Positions 8,749-17,664 of a stretch of 64,000 nt of DNA are shown here, piece after piece. The DNA comes from CAZLMG01 sp964560765 (GTDB taxonomy: Bacteria; Bdellovibrionota_B; Oligoflexia; Oligoflexales; CAZLMG01), in NCBI GenBank assembly GCA_964560765.1, contig CAZLMG010000004.1, positions 124,001 through 188,000 on the forward strand, written 5' to 3'. Made by a program: the position numbers and the translations under genes. Numbering within the stretch: position 1 is the first letter of the stretch; every line of letters starts with the position of its first letter. The notes beneath the pieces are model-generated. The model was not told where the DNA came from. It worked only from the letters and a program-made list of their open reading frames with translations, and searched no databases.

Positions 8749-9813
8749 TCAAGCGGTAGATGCCAGTTTCGCCATTGATATTCCCAACAAGCGAATCTTG
8801 CGACGGCCAGCCTCCGTATGTGCCAATAGGTCCTGCGCCAGCTGCGAGATGACACCGACATCATCCGTGGCCAAGGAAAGAGTCTGACTGCGAGTGATGC
8901 GCGAGAAGTCAGCATAACGCACCTTCAGCGTGATGGTCCGCCCTTGCATACTCCCTTGCCGCAAATCGGCAGCGACCCCCTCGGCAATTTGCGCCAACTC
9001 GATCCGCAATCGCGAAACGTCGATAATATCGGTAGCAAAGGTCTCCTCTCGTCCCAGTGACTTGCGTACACGCTCCGTCTCGACCGGTCGCTCGTCAATT
9101 CCGCGCGACCTCTCTTGCAACCACTGCGCCATATTCTCACCAACTGCAGCCCTCAATTGTGCTTCGTCCATGGTCCAAACATCGCGACAAAGATGCAGCC
9201 CATGCGCGGCCAGCGTCTTTTCGGTGACGGCACCAATACCGTGTATTTTCCGCAGGGGCAATTCAGCAATAAAGTTGAGTGCTTGCGCCGGAAGGACGAC
9301 AGTTAGCCCCAAAGGCTTACGCATGTCGGACGCAATCTTGGCCAATAGCTTGTTCGGCGCCACTCCGGCTGAGCCGGTCAACTTCAATGTGTCGCGAATT
9401 TCTTGCTGAATCTGTGAGGCGATGCGCGTGGCATAAAGCCCCTGCGGATTCTCCGTCACATCCAAGTAGGCTTCGTCCAAAGAAAGGGGTTCGATCAATC
9501 CGGTATATTGGGCAAAGACCCGCCGAATCTGGCTGGAAACCGTCGAATACTTAGCGAAGTCGGGACGGACAAAGATAGCCTCCGGGCAAAGGCGTGCCGC
9601 CCGTGCACATGACATCGCCGAGTGGATTCCAAATTTGCGGGCGATATAATTGGCCGTGCAGACCACACCCCGAGACTGGGGCGATCCTCCGACGACGACA
9701 GGCCGACCTCGCAACGCTGGATCGTCGCGCTCCTCAACCGAAGCGTAAAATGCATCCATATCAAAATGAATGATCTTGCGTCGCAGCAGCGATGGATGAA
9801 TTTCCGACGCCAT
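8749..9813 (-). CDS. dinB: DNA polymerase IV (Y-family, error-prone)
   Basis: 354 aa from ATG 9813. Translesion polymerase. Catalytic acidic residues are in IHFDMDAFYASVE and the LSLDEAYLDVT motif. The steric region GVVCTANYIARKFG, HhH DNA-binding segment (LRKIHGIGAVTEKTL) and little-finger domain follow in order. The beta-clamp-binding C-terminal tail is not obvious. The frame is open further up (ATG 9834 and beyond), but a dyad at 9830-9847 covers the ATG at 9834, so the start at 9813, preceded by GGAGG, is preferred. Confidence 0.92.
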   Translation of the reverse strand: MASEIHPSLLRRKIIHFDMDAFYASVEERDDPALRGRPVVVGGSPQSRGVVCTANYIARKFGIHSAMSCARAARLCPEAIFVRPDFAKYSTVSSQIRRVFAQYTGLIEPLSLDEAYLDVTENPQGLYATRIASQIQQEIRDTLKLTGSAGVAPNKLLAKIASDMRKPLGLTVVLPAQALNFIAELPLRKIHGIGAVTEKTLAAHGLHLCRDVWTMDEAQLRAAVGENMAQWLQERSRGIDERPVETERVRKSLGREETFATDIIDVSRLRIELAQIAEGVAADLRQGSMQGRTITLKVRYADFSRITRSQTLSLATDDVGVISQLAQDLLAHTEAGRRKIRLLGISMAKLASTA

Positions 9814-9829
9814 GATGGAAGCAGCCTCC

Positions 9830-9847
9830 ACCATACAATTATATGGT
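9830..9847. promoter_or_regulatory. Dyad, possible LexA-type operator of dinB
   Basis: Perfect inverted repeat ACCATA-N6-TATGGT 17 bases upstream of the dinB start. dinB is an SOS gene in many bacteria and LexA operators are dyads whose sequence varies by phylum, so an operator is plausible. It is not a match to a LexA box I can name, and the factor is inference. Confidence 0.4.
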
Positions 9848-9882
9848 ATTCGGCCGCGGACGTCAAAGCACAATCAATGGCA

Positions 9883-10989
9883 TCAGTTCAAAAAGTGCTC
9901 AATAAAGCGCCAAGTCGATTCGGAATTCTCATCCACGATCCTTTGAATCGAAGATGCCGGAGGCACCTTGCTACGCCCAACCTCCAACCCCAAAGCCAAA
10001 GTACCTTTCGTCCAGTAGTAATAGTCGGCACTAGAGCCTTTTGCCACGTAGATAACCTTGGAAATCTGGCCGGCGGTATAGCCGTTCGCTTCGGACATCG
10101 AAGCCGTAACTTCCTGAAAGCGATCATGATCCGGCTTGGGCGGTGCCGCGTAAGTATAAGCCCAAGGGAACATGATCAGCTCACCGTAGGCGTGAAAATC
10201 AATCGAACCAGCAATCTGGCGCTGACTATGGAATTCACGCAGATGCTGCACGCAAGGAACGGATACGACCGCTGGCTTTTCTGGCCAAGGATAGTTGCGG
10301 TTGGGATCGACCCCATTCGCATAGCGGCTCTGGGTGGAAAAACCTTCGGGATTCACCACGGGAATGAAAAACAATTCGGTGCCTTCAAGAATGGCCTGCA
10401 GACGTGGATTTTGCCCCTTGTCACCGAGCAGCTGCTCGAGCAGGCCCAGCACCACCTCGACTGTAATGAGCTCGTCACCGTGCGTGGCACTGGTGATCAT
10501 GATCTCTGGTTCGTCTTCATCGACGTGCACATTGTCGCTAACCTTCAAGACAAGTAGTGGCATGCCATCATTCGAAGTTCCGTATTGCTCGAGCTTGACC
10601 CATTCCGGGTAAGCTGCGGCATAGTCCGCCAGAATGCGCTGAACGTCTGAAAAACTGTGGTAGCCGGCGATGCGTCCTTCACCATCTTGCTCCACGCCCG
10701 CCAAGTCATGTTCGCGGACATTGGCTACCAACACACGCGCTGTTGGCGCTAGTTGTAAAGCCTCGGCCAGGCGCTCTGCCGGCACATAGACCTCAAATCC
10801 GTCAACGACGCGACCGACAACTTCAAATTGTTCCGCGATGGCATCCATACGCTCAGCACCCGTGTTGGGCACGAGTATGCTGACCAAGTGCTCGGGGGCC
10901 TGGGCGGCACTTGCTGCAGAATGAATCATGATTGAAAAACCGAAAGAGCACACAAATGCCATCAAGATTCTTTGTACGCAGAGCCTCAT
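9883..10989 (-). CDS. Secreted M14 zinc carboxypeptidase
   Basis: 368 aa from ATG 10989 (preceded by GGGGGTG; an ATG at 11028 adds 13 residues ahead of the signal peptide). The signal peptide ends near HSAASAAQA. A propeptide-like region is followed by the catalytic domain with zinc ligands in THGDE and the later SIDFHAYGE, the substrate-binding DPNRNYPW, and a catalytic glutamate in LGLEVG. Removes C-terminal residues from peptides outside the cytoplasm. Typical length for M14 enzymes. It shares the minus strand with dinB downstream but has its own spacing. Confidence 0.9.
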   Translation of the reverse strand: MRLCVQRILMAFVCSFGFSIMIHSAASAAQAPEHLVSILVPNTGAERMDAIAEQFEVVGRVVDGFEVYVPAERLAEALQLAPTARVLVANVREHDLAGVEQDGEGRIAGYHSFSDVQRILADYAAAYPEWVKLEQYGTSNDGMPLLVLKVSDNVHVDEDEPEIMITSATHGDELITVEVVLGLLEQLLGDKGQNPRLQAILEGTELFFIPVVNPEGFSTQSRYANGVDPNRNYPWPEKPAVVSVPCVQHLREFHSQRQIAGSIDFHAYGELIMFPWAYTYAAPPKPDHDRFQEVTASMSEANGYTAGQISKVIYVAKGSSADYYYWTKGTLALGLEVGRSKVPPASSIQRIVDENSESTWRFIEHFLN

Positions 10990-11053
10990 TCGCACCCCCA
11001 AGGTTCGCAACCTAATGTTGGATTCCATTGTCAGTAGATCACTGCCCGCAAGT

Positions 11054-12070
11054 TTAGCTCAGGGCACCAGTGGACTCCAGAGAATATCCGTTCGGGTGGG
11101 AACGGTGCCAGCTCCAGGCAGTCTGACAAATCGTTAATAAGTCGGAGTGTCGCGGCTGAAAATGTAGCATTTCCTTGGCTTTGTCAGTGGCGGAAAAAAG
11201 AGCCGCAGGATCACCGGGCCGGCGCGGACCAAAGCGGTGCGCGATAGGGCCTCCGACAACTTTCTCAGCAACAGCCAACACCTCCTGATTGGAATAACCG
11301 CGTCCAGAACCCAGATGCACGGCTTCAAAGGTGCTCGATTTGGCTTGCAGCAGCCAAATCGCTGCTTTCACGTGGGCATCCGCCAAATCCAACACATGAA
11401 TGTAATCGCGAATGCAGGTGCCATCAGGCGTTGCGAAATCGCTGCCAAAAAATTCGAAGGTGCTACCGCTCAGAGCCGCTCGCAAGATGTTGGGAATGAG
11501 ATGCGTCTCCGGCACGTGATCTTCGCCGTGGGCTCCATCAAGATCGGCACCTGCTGCATTAAAGTAACGCAGCACCATGGCCCGCAAGCCGTGGGCTTGA
11601 CAGCAATCACGAATCATCTGCTCACACATGGCCTTTGAGTGGCCATAGGGTGATTGCGGGTGCTTGGCATCATCTTCGGCCATCGGTAGCCTCTCAGGCG
11701 TACCGAATACCGCGCAGGTCGAGGAAAATACCAACGCCGGTATCTTGGGCTGAGAGCAAAGCACCGAAAGCAAGCTATGCATGCCACAAACGTTATTATC
11801 GTAATATAGTGTGGGCAGGGCGACGGACTCGCCAACCAGCGCATAGGCTGCGTAATGAAAAACGATATCAGGCTTCACCAGGTCCATGGCCAGAGACAAG
11901 GCTGCGGCATCTCGAACATCGCCCTCTACTATCGTGACGCCTTGGGGCAGCGCCTGTCGATGACCGCGAGACAGATTGTCAAAAACCACAGCATTTAAGC
12001 CCGCACTGCGGCCATGTCGCACCAGTGCCGACCCCACGTATCCGGCGCCACCAATAACGAGTGCGCGCAT
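11054..12070 (-). CDS. galE: UDP-glucose 4-epimerase
   Basis: 338 aa SDR-family epimerase interconverting UDP-glucose and UDP-galactose with bound NAD. The Rossmann motif GGAGYVGS lies at residues 7-14, the catalytic YGHSK motif with its upstream STCAVFG serine is present, and RYFNAAGA and CIRDYIHVLDLADAH are diagnostic of GalE. Two bases separate its ATG from the stop of the upstream ureohydrolase gene, so they form an operon. Likely feeds surface polysaccharide or LPS sugars. Confidence 0.92.
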   Translation of the reverse strand: MRALVIGGAGYVGSALVRHGRSAGLNAVVFDNLSRGHRQALPQGVTIVEGDVRDAAALSLAMDLVKPDIVFHYAAYALVGESVALPTLYYDNNVCGMHSLLSVLCSQPKIPALVFSSTCAVFGTPERLPMAEDDAKHPQSPYGHSKAMCEQMIRDCCQAHGLRAMVLRYFNAAGADLDGAHGEDHVPETHLIPNILRAALSGSTFEFFGSDFATPDGTCIRDYIHVLDLADAHVKAAIWLLQAKSSTFEAVHLGSGRGYSNQEVLAVAEKVVGGPIAHRFGPRRPGDPAALFSATDKAKEMLHFQPRHSDLLTICQTAWSWHRSHPNGYSLESTGALS

Positions 12071-12072
12071 AT

Positions 12073-13149
12073 TCAGCGACCCGAGACGATACGTTCACCG
12101 GTGAGCGAGTAAAGCAAGGCACCGCACATTTTGTATAACACTCTGGCGCCTACATTCGCATTCCACTCATGCTCATCGTGGCCCACAACTTCACACAAAT
12201 CGAATCCGATGATGGTCTTGCCACTCAGCGCTAATCGATCGAGCAGGTAAATGAGCTGGCCGTAACTGAGTCCCCCCGGCACAGGAGTGCCTGTATTCGG
12301 ACAAAGGCTTGGATCTAAGCCATCGATGTCGAAAGAGCAGTAAACTTTTTGCGGCAAGTTGCGCAAAAGATCGTCAACCAACGCAGAAAATGGAACTCCC
12401 GAGCACAACTTACTTTGCAGGTAGCCATCATCATAAAAAATGACTCGGTCACCCTGACTGTCGGCGTACTTAACCTCTTCGCCAGAAAAGTCGCGCACGC
12501 CGATGGCGACCAGCCGTTTCACCTCGGGGACCTCTTCCATGACATTGTACATGATGGATGCATGCGAACGCTCAAAGCCCTCATAAGCTCGCCGCAAGTC
12601 CATATGCGCATCTAGGTGCAGGATACCAAAGCCATCTGGATGCACCTCTGACAAAGCCTGAATCAGCCCGAGGGGAGACGAGTGATCACCGCCGAGGACG
12701 GCCAGGTGTTTACCTTGCTTGAGGTACTGGCGGGACTGCTCCAGTACCCACTGATCCACCTGCCGCGACAACACATTGACTCTCTGCAATTCCGCCTGGC
12801 AACTGTCGGGGCGCTCTTCTGACCAAGCGCGAATAACGGACTGGGCCGAGGTCTTGGCTTCCTCGTTCCATTGATGCATCTGGGCTGCTTCCGGCAGCAT
12901 GGTAATGCCACGCCAATAGGGTGCGCCAAACATGCGGTCGTAGAGATCTAATTGATGGCTCGCTCGCAGCACCGCACGAGGCCCTTGCGCCGTACCACCA
13001 CCATACGACGTCGTTGCTTCCCAAGGCACCGGAATGATGACGAGCGCGGCATCTTCAATCGGAATATTCGCTCCAAATAGACCGGAACCATCGGCTGCTG
13101 GCAGCCCCAACTCTAGTGCCCGCAACTCCTCGATCGTCTCTGGACGCAT
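12073..13149 (-). CDS. Arginase/agmatinase-family ureohydrolase
   Basis: 358 aa. All manganese-binding motifs of the family are present: GGDHS, LDAHMDLR and SFDIDGLDPS. Cleaves a guanidino compound to urea and an amine; agmatine is the commonest substrate (polyamine synthesis) but arginine or another guanidino acid cannot be excluded. At 358 aa it is longer than a typical SpeB (about 300), with an extra helical segment (VIRAWSEERPDSCQAELQRV) before the GGDHS motif. RBS GGAGGG precedes ATG 13149. Confidence 0.88.
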   Translation of the reverse strand: MRPETIEELRALELGLPAADGSGLFGANIPIEDAALVIIPVPWEATTSYGGGTAQGPRAVLRASHQLDLYDRMFGAPYWRGITMLPEAAQMHQWNEEAKTSAQSVIRAWSEERPDSCQAELQRVNVLSRQVDQWVLEQSRQYLKQGKHLAVLGGDHSSPLGLIQALSEVHPDGFGILHLDAHMDLRRAYEGFERSHASIMYNVMEEVPEVKRLVAIGVRDFSGEEVKYADSQGDRVIFYDDGYLQSKLCSGVPFSALVDDLLRNLPQKVYCSFDIDGLDPSLCPNTGTPVPGGLSYGQLIYLLDRLALSGKTIIGFDLCEVVGHDEHEWNANVGARVLYKMCGALLYSLTGERIVSGR

Positions 13150-13300
13150 TCCACAGCCCTCCGAAATGGAAGTCTCAACCTAACAGAATCACTACTCAAA
13201 ATAAAGAAAAACTCAAGGACGCCAGCTTGCTGCCGATTTCCTCAAGAGATCGAAATCTTAGCCCTTTTGTCATCGAACGCAGGGCACGGGAGAAGGTGTT

Positions 13301-14608
13301 ATGCGAACCACGACCTCACTCAGCATGTCATTCTTACTTTTTTGCGCCACGATTGCGCTGCTTGTTAGTGGTTGCTCTGGTCCACTCTCGGGAAGTCTGG
13401 GGAGCGAAGAAAAGGGTGACTCTGACACCATCAAAGCCGATGAAGCCTCCAAATTGCAGCTGGGCGATGGTGACCTGGCCGGGACCGAGATCGATATTCC
13501 CGCGGGCGCACTACCTGCAGGTTCGAAAGTGAATGCCCGGCAAGTCAATGCGCCGGACGAGTTTAGTGCAACAGAGGGCGTTAGTCCTGCATCGGCTGCG
13601 CTGCGCGTTTCCGCCAAGGGTCCTGATGGCCAACCTATTCACGAGCTCAGTCAACCGATGACCATTCAACTGCCGCTCAGCGCGACCACCCTGGCATTGG
13701 CTGTGGAAAAGAGCGAGTCAAATCTATGCGCCCTGCTGTCCAGCAGCGATGGCAGCCTCTTTGTATGGCGCCGTTCAGCATTGGCGGTGGCGACCGGCAA
13801 AGTCACCTTTGACAGTAAGAAACTTGGTGTTTTCCAGATCGTCTATTGCGGTCAAGAGACTCTGGCTGGCTTTGCAGATGCCCAGGACGGCGATATCGCC
13901 GGTGCAGCCAGTACCGCCTTGGCGGTGATCGACATCCCGACTTCATTCAACCTCGGACAAACTCACTACTGTGCCTTAGTCATCAAGGACGACAAGTCAG
14001 AAGATGGAGCTGAGAAGGAGGATGTCGCCTATTTCGCCTTTACCGATATCCCGGCGGACACTTCCGCAACGCAATCGCTCAAGATCACCTTAACTCCTGG
14101 TACAAAACTGAGCGATATCGCCGACGACACGAAGCTCATGGTGGCCGTCTTCTTCCAAAATGACACACAAAAATGCCTGCAAGATGGCGAGCGCCCAGCT
14201 GGTTCCATGTTTGCCCGCACACTTGCTGGATCAGAAATGAATGGCGGAAAATACGGAGCTGTTTTTGGTACCGACTGGACCTTCGGCCAGACAACCCTTC
14301 GCCTGGGAACCTCCAGTGGTGGAGGCAATTTCCCAGATCCTGCCGCCATGTCTATCTGCGTTTCTAGCGGCGACGACACCTCGGCTACCGTGCAGCAGCT
14401 AATCACCGTTGCTGATGGCAAAATTGATGGGCGAGATACAGCGGTACTCTACTACCCACTTGATAACACCGGTGGTACAGCACCAACATTCAAATTCCTA
14501 CAGAATGCAAAGAGCTGCGACGGAGATGACAGCGAACCGTCCATTCGGACAGGCGACAACACCGCCGCTCAAGTTATCTATACTCAGCTACAGAGTCGTT
14601 TAATTTAA
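13301..14608 (+). CDS. Modular lipoprotein, ends at in-frame stop
   Basis: 435 aa. Signal peptide with lipobox LVSGC (cysteine at residue 25). Residues about 55-80 (LAGTEIDIPAGALPAG) resemble the start of a ZU5-like beta domain. Then come two similar beta modules, each with a cysteine after an opening strand (HYCALV, SICVSS) and another near the end (TQKC, AKSC). The gene stops with TAA at 14606, but the same frame continues through a third module to 14938. A weak sigma-54-like match (13216-13231, AGGACGC-CAGC-TTGCT) lies 70 bases upstream. Function unknown; probably surface-exposed. Confidence 0.75.
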   Translation: MRTTTSLSMSFLLFCATIALLVSGCSGPLSGSLGSEEKGDSDTIKADEASKLQLGDGDLAGTEIDIPAGALPAGSKVNARQVNAPDEFSATEGVSPASAALRVSAKGPDGQPIHELSQPMTIQLPLSATTLALAVEKSESNLCALLSSSDGSLFVWRRSALAVATGKVTFDSKKLGVFQIVYCGQETLAGFADAQDGDIAGAASTALAVIDIPTSFNLGQTHYCALVIKDDKSEDGAEKEDVAYFAFTDIPADTSATQSLKITLTPGTKLSDIADDTKLMVAVFFQNDTQKCLQDGERPAGSMFARTLAGSEMNGGKYGAVFGTDWTFGQTTLRLGTSSGGGNFPDPAAMSICVSSGDDTSATVQQLITVADGKIDGRDTAVLYYPLDNTGGTAPTFKFLQNAKSCDGDDSEPSIRTGDNTAAQVIYTQLQSRLI

Positions 14609-14938
14609 GCAAACCTTTACCTGACACCAATTCGCATGACCGCCGATACCAACGCAGCGACAGCGTTGGCTGCGTCCAGTGTTTGTGCGTTGATGTACCC
14701 AAATGCCTTAGGCTCACCAACAGGCTATAGCGAAGATCAGCACAAAGAGAATATCGCTGCGGGCATGATGCTGAAAACAGGAGTTGCGGTTACCTACGAC
14801 TTCTACCTGCCGTATTCCGGAACGCAGTTCTACATGCAGTACAAGGCCGTAAACGGCAGTTGCGAAGAAGATTCGCCATTGCCGGTGCCGTCGCCAGTAT
14901 CCAGCTCGCTGAGCGGATACATTACCGTAGATTTCTAA
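14609..14938 (+). pseudogene. Third module of the upstream lipoprotein, cut off by TAA
   Basis: Same reading frame as the lipoprotein gene, separated from it only by one TAA. It repeats the module plan: opening strand (ANLYLTPI), cysteine after a strand (SVCALMY), long beta region, second cysteine (NGSCEED). The only ATG (14636) has no ribosome binding site and would drop the first strand, so it is not a sensible separate gene. Nonsense mutation, sequencing error or readthrough are the options. Its end overlaps the stop of convergent ligA by four bases. Confidence 0.6.
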
Positions 14939-16869
14939 ACCTGAGACAGCTGTCGCAACAGCTCGGCTTCCGACCAAATTGGAATGCCGAGCTGGCGGGC
15001 TTTCTCCATTTTCGATGAGGCGCTATCGTCCTCGTTGGTAATCACCGCAGCCGTATGCTTCGAAACGGAGCCACTCACCTGCCCGCCGGCAGCCTTGATT
15101 TTCGCCTCGATATCCTTGCGCGGTAGGGACAGAGCGCCAGTGATGACCAAGGTCTTGCCGCTCAGCGGTCCATCTCCTGCAATCTTTGGCATCGGCGCCT
15201 GCGGTTCAATGCCAAGCTCCAGTAGGAGTTTTACCAGTTGCCGCTTTTGTCGCAAGCCCTCCACAATCTGCTGCGCCGATCTCTCAGCAAACCCATCAAT
15301 CGCAGCTACCTCATCGACTGTCGCGTGCTGCAATGCCGTCAGGGATGGGAAGTGCAGTAATAATTTTTCCCAAGTGTTGACACCAGCCCCTTCGATACCG
15401 AGGCCATTGAGAAAGTTGGCGAGTGGTAAGCGTGTGCTGCCCCGGATATTATCGAAAAGCTTCTTGGCCATCTTCTCTTTGGTTAGCGGCAAACGCAGCA
15501 TATCTTCCATCGACAGGCGATAGAGGTCGGGGATGTCGCGCACGAGCCCCAATTCCAACATGGACTCGAGGCGTTTTTCACTCAGATCATCAATGCCAGC
15601 GCTGCGAATCCAATTCAGCATCGACCGCGATTTCTGAGCGGGGCATCCTTCCGGATTGGGACACTTCAAGCGCACATCATCAAAAACTAATTCATGCGAA
15701 CATGACGGACACTGCCGTGGCCAGCGAAAGAGACCCTGCCGAGCCTCGACCACGCTCAAGAATTTAGGGATAACCTCTCCCGAACGCACCACCTCGATCC
15801 GATCACCAACCTTGAGGTTAAAGGTGCGCACCAACGCCGCATTGTGCAGCGTCACGTTGGTGATCTTGGCGCCACTTAAATAAACGGGTTCGATAACGGC
15901 AACTGGTGTGACGATACCAAGGCGAGACGTCGCCCAGGTGATCTGGTCGATCTTGCTGACCGCGGTTTCCCCTTGCCACTTGAAGGCGATTTTATAGCGC
16001 GGATGGTGCGATGTATTACCCATCTCCGCATGCAAGGCCAAGCGATTGTATGAACAGACGGCCCCGTCCAGGCCGATCTCACCCTCGTTCATCAGGTCTT
16101 TGACGTGATTGAGATAGCCCTCAAGCTCGACTGGCGAATGCAAGAGTCGCTGGTCCGGCAGAGGAAATCCGGCTTTCGCGAGCCATGCAAACTTATCCAT
16201 TTCCGTCTGAAAATGCCCAGAAAGTTTCTCACCCAGCACGTCGAAGGCAAAGAAACTAAAAAAGCGGGCCAAGTCAAAGCGCGTCTTGCGTCCTAAGACT
16301 CCGGCGACAATATTGCGTGGGCTCGCTGGTCTTTCCAAATTGTGCGCCACCATTTCGTCGCACAGCCGCAGGAAATTACTTTCGGTGCAGTATAACTCGC
16401 CACGAATCTCCACCAAACCCGGCGCCTGGGGAATGCTCGGCAAGACGTCGGCAATCCACTTTGCCTTGCTCGTGACGTCTTCTCCGATGCGACCATTGCC
16501 TCGGGTTTTGGCCAGCTTCAGCGCTCCATCTTCATAGATTAAAGCCAGACTGACACCATCAACTTTCAGCATGCCGACAATGGACTCCTGCCCCATCCAG
16601 GCAATCAATTCATCCAATACGTAAGTCTTGTTCAAAGACAGCATCGGCACCGCATGCTCAACCTTTTTGCTTGACCCTACTGGCTCTGCCCCGATAGCGC
16701 GCAGGACTGGGTGGTCTGGAGCCATGCGGCGCAGCTCCTCCTCAAGCGCATCATAAGCAAAATCAGAAATTTCGGGGTGACCTGCATAGTATGCTCGCTT
16801 GTGATGGAGCACCTGCTCTGCCAACTGTTTCACAGCTTCGGGATTATACAATTGAGCGCCGGCCATCAT
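14935..16869 (-). CDS. ligA: NAD-dependent DNA ligase
   Basis: 644 aa, slightly shorter than the usual 665-690. Seals nicks in DNA using NAD. The adenylated lysine lies in KVDGVSLALIY, followed by the nucleotidyltransferase motifs (KTRGNGRIGEDVT, EIRGELY, FKWQGETAV). An OB domain, a four-cysteine zinc finger (CPSC...CPNPEGC), helix-hairpin-helix region and a C-terminal BRCT domain (SGKTLVITGAL...) follow. The shortening is in the linker before the catalytic lysine. Whether it is the only ligase of the genome cannot be told here. Confidence 0.93.
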   Translation of the reverse strand: MMAGAQLYNPEAVKQLAEQVLHHKRAYYAGHPEISDFAYDALEEELRRMAPDHPVLRAIGAEPVGSSKKVEHAVPMLSLNKTYVLDELIAWMGQESIVGMLKVDGVSLALIYEDGALKLAKTRGNGRIGEDVTSKAKWIADVLPSIPQAPGLVEIRGELYCTESNFLRLCDEMVAHNLERPASPRNIVAGVLGRKTRFDLARFFSFFAFDVLGEKLSGHFQTEMDKFAWLAKAGFPLPDQRLLHSPVELEGYLNHVKDLMNEGEIGLDGAVCSYNRLALHAEMGNTSHHPRYKIAFKWQGETAVSKIDQITWATSRLGIVTPVAVIEPVYLSGAKITNVTLHNAALVRTFNLKVGDRIEVVRSGEVIPKFLSVVEARQGLFRWPRQCPSCSHELVFDDVRLKCPNPEGCPAQKSRSMLNWIRSAGIDDLSEKRLESMLELGLVRDIPDLYRLSMEDMLRLPLTKEKMAKKLFDNIRGSTRLPLANFLNGLGIEGAGVNTWEKLLLHFPSLTALQHATVDEVAAIDGFAERSAQQIVEGLRQKRQLVKLLLELGIEPQAPMPKIAGDGPLSGKTLVITGALSLPRKDIEAKIKAAGGQVSGSVSKHTAAVITNEDDSASSKMEKARQLGIPIWSEAELLRQLSQV

Positions 16870-16881
16870 CTACCATCCAAA

Positions 16882-17538
16882 CTACTTGCGAGAAAAAATC
16901 ATGAGCGTTTCGCTCTGAATCACCGAATCCGGATTATCCAATTCATACTCATAGCCAGCCACAAAATCAAACGTCTCGGCAGTCAAGCGCAACATGTCCT
17001 GATGGCTGATAGCAAATGGCGGGCCAGCCTCAGGCTTCGTCTTACGCTCGCTGAAAAAGGCGCCCATCCACAAGCCACCAGCGGGTAAGTTAGCCGCACA
17101 CGCCGCGACATAGGGCGCCCAGAGGTCGGGCGGCATGGCGCAGAGGGAGGCTCGATCGAAGATGAAATGAAAGCCCTGCGGATCGCGAAAGGAAAAGAAA
17201 TCGGTTTTCAAGAGCGATAGCCCAGGCAGATCGCCATACAGGGAAGTAGCGGCGGCGATAGCTTCAGGAACAATGTCGACGCCGGTCGCCGTAAAACCCA
17301 AGTGCACCAAAGCCGCAGCGTCATGCGCATGCCCGCAACACGGGATCAAACAACGGCCCTGGGTTGGCAAACTGGCGTGGCCGCTAGCCATTCTAAGGAG
17401 CTCATCCAGGCGTGGGTGAGCACGACCTAAGTTCCAAGGCGTATCTTGATTTTGCCAGCGTTGTAGCCACATCTCGGCGCCGCCCGTGGGTGCCTTGCCG
17501 TGGTCACGGCCATCTGCGTCGATGGAATCCTTCGTCAC
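16882..17538 (-). CDS. Thiopurine S-methyltransferase-like SAM enzyme
   Basis: 218 aa from GTG 17538 (GGAG seven bases upstream), matching the family length; the frame is open for about 200 bases further but that part is not family-like. WLQRWQNQDTPWNLGRAHP is the TPMT N-terminal signature, RCLIPCCGHAHDAAAL the SAM-binding motif I variant, and DRASLCAMPPDLW motif post-II. Methylates sulfur, selenium or halide-type substrates in relatives; the actual substrate is unknown. Twelve bases upstream of ligA, same strand. Confidence 0.85.
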   Translation of the reverse strand: MTKDSIDADGRDHGKAPTGGAEMWLQRWQNQDTPWNLGRAHPRLDELLRMASGHASLPTQGRCLIPCCGHAHDAAALVHLGFTATGVDIVPEAIAAATSLYGDLPGLSLLKTDFFSFRDPQGFHFIFDRASLCAMPPDLWAPYVAACAANLPAGGLWMGAFFSERKTKPEAGPPFAISHQDMLRLTAETFDFVAGYEYELDNPDSVIQSETLMIFSRK

Positions 17539-17664
17539 AAAAATTCTCCATAGCTTCACCAATGGCCGGCGATTATGACACCAGCCTTGCCATTTAGCTA
17601 GCACCTCAGATATGGTGGGGGGGAAGCCGTCCCTCGCTTGTACAATTTTCGCTGAGGAGTTGCC

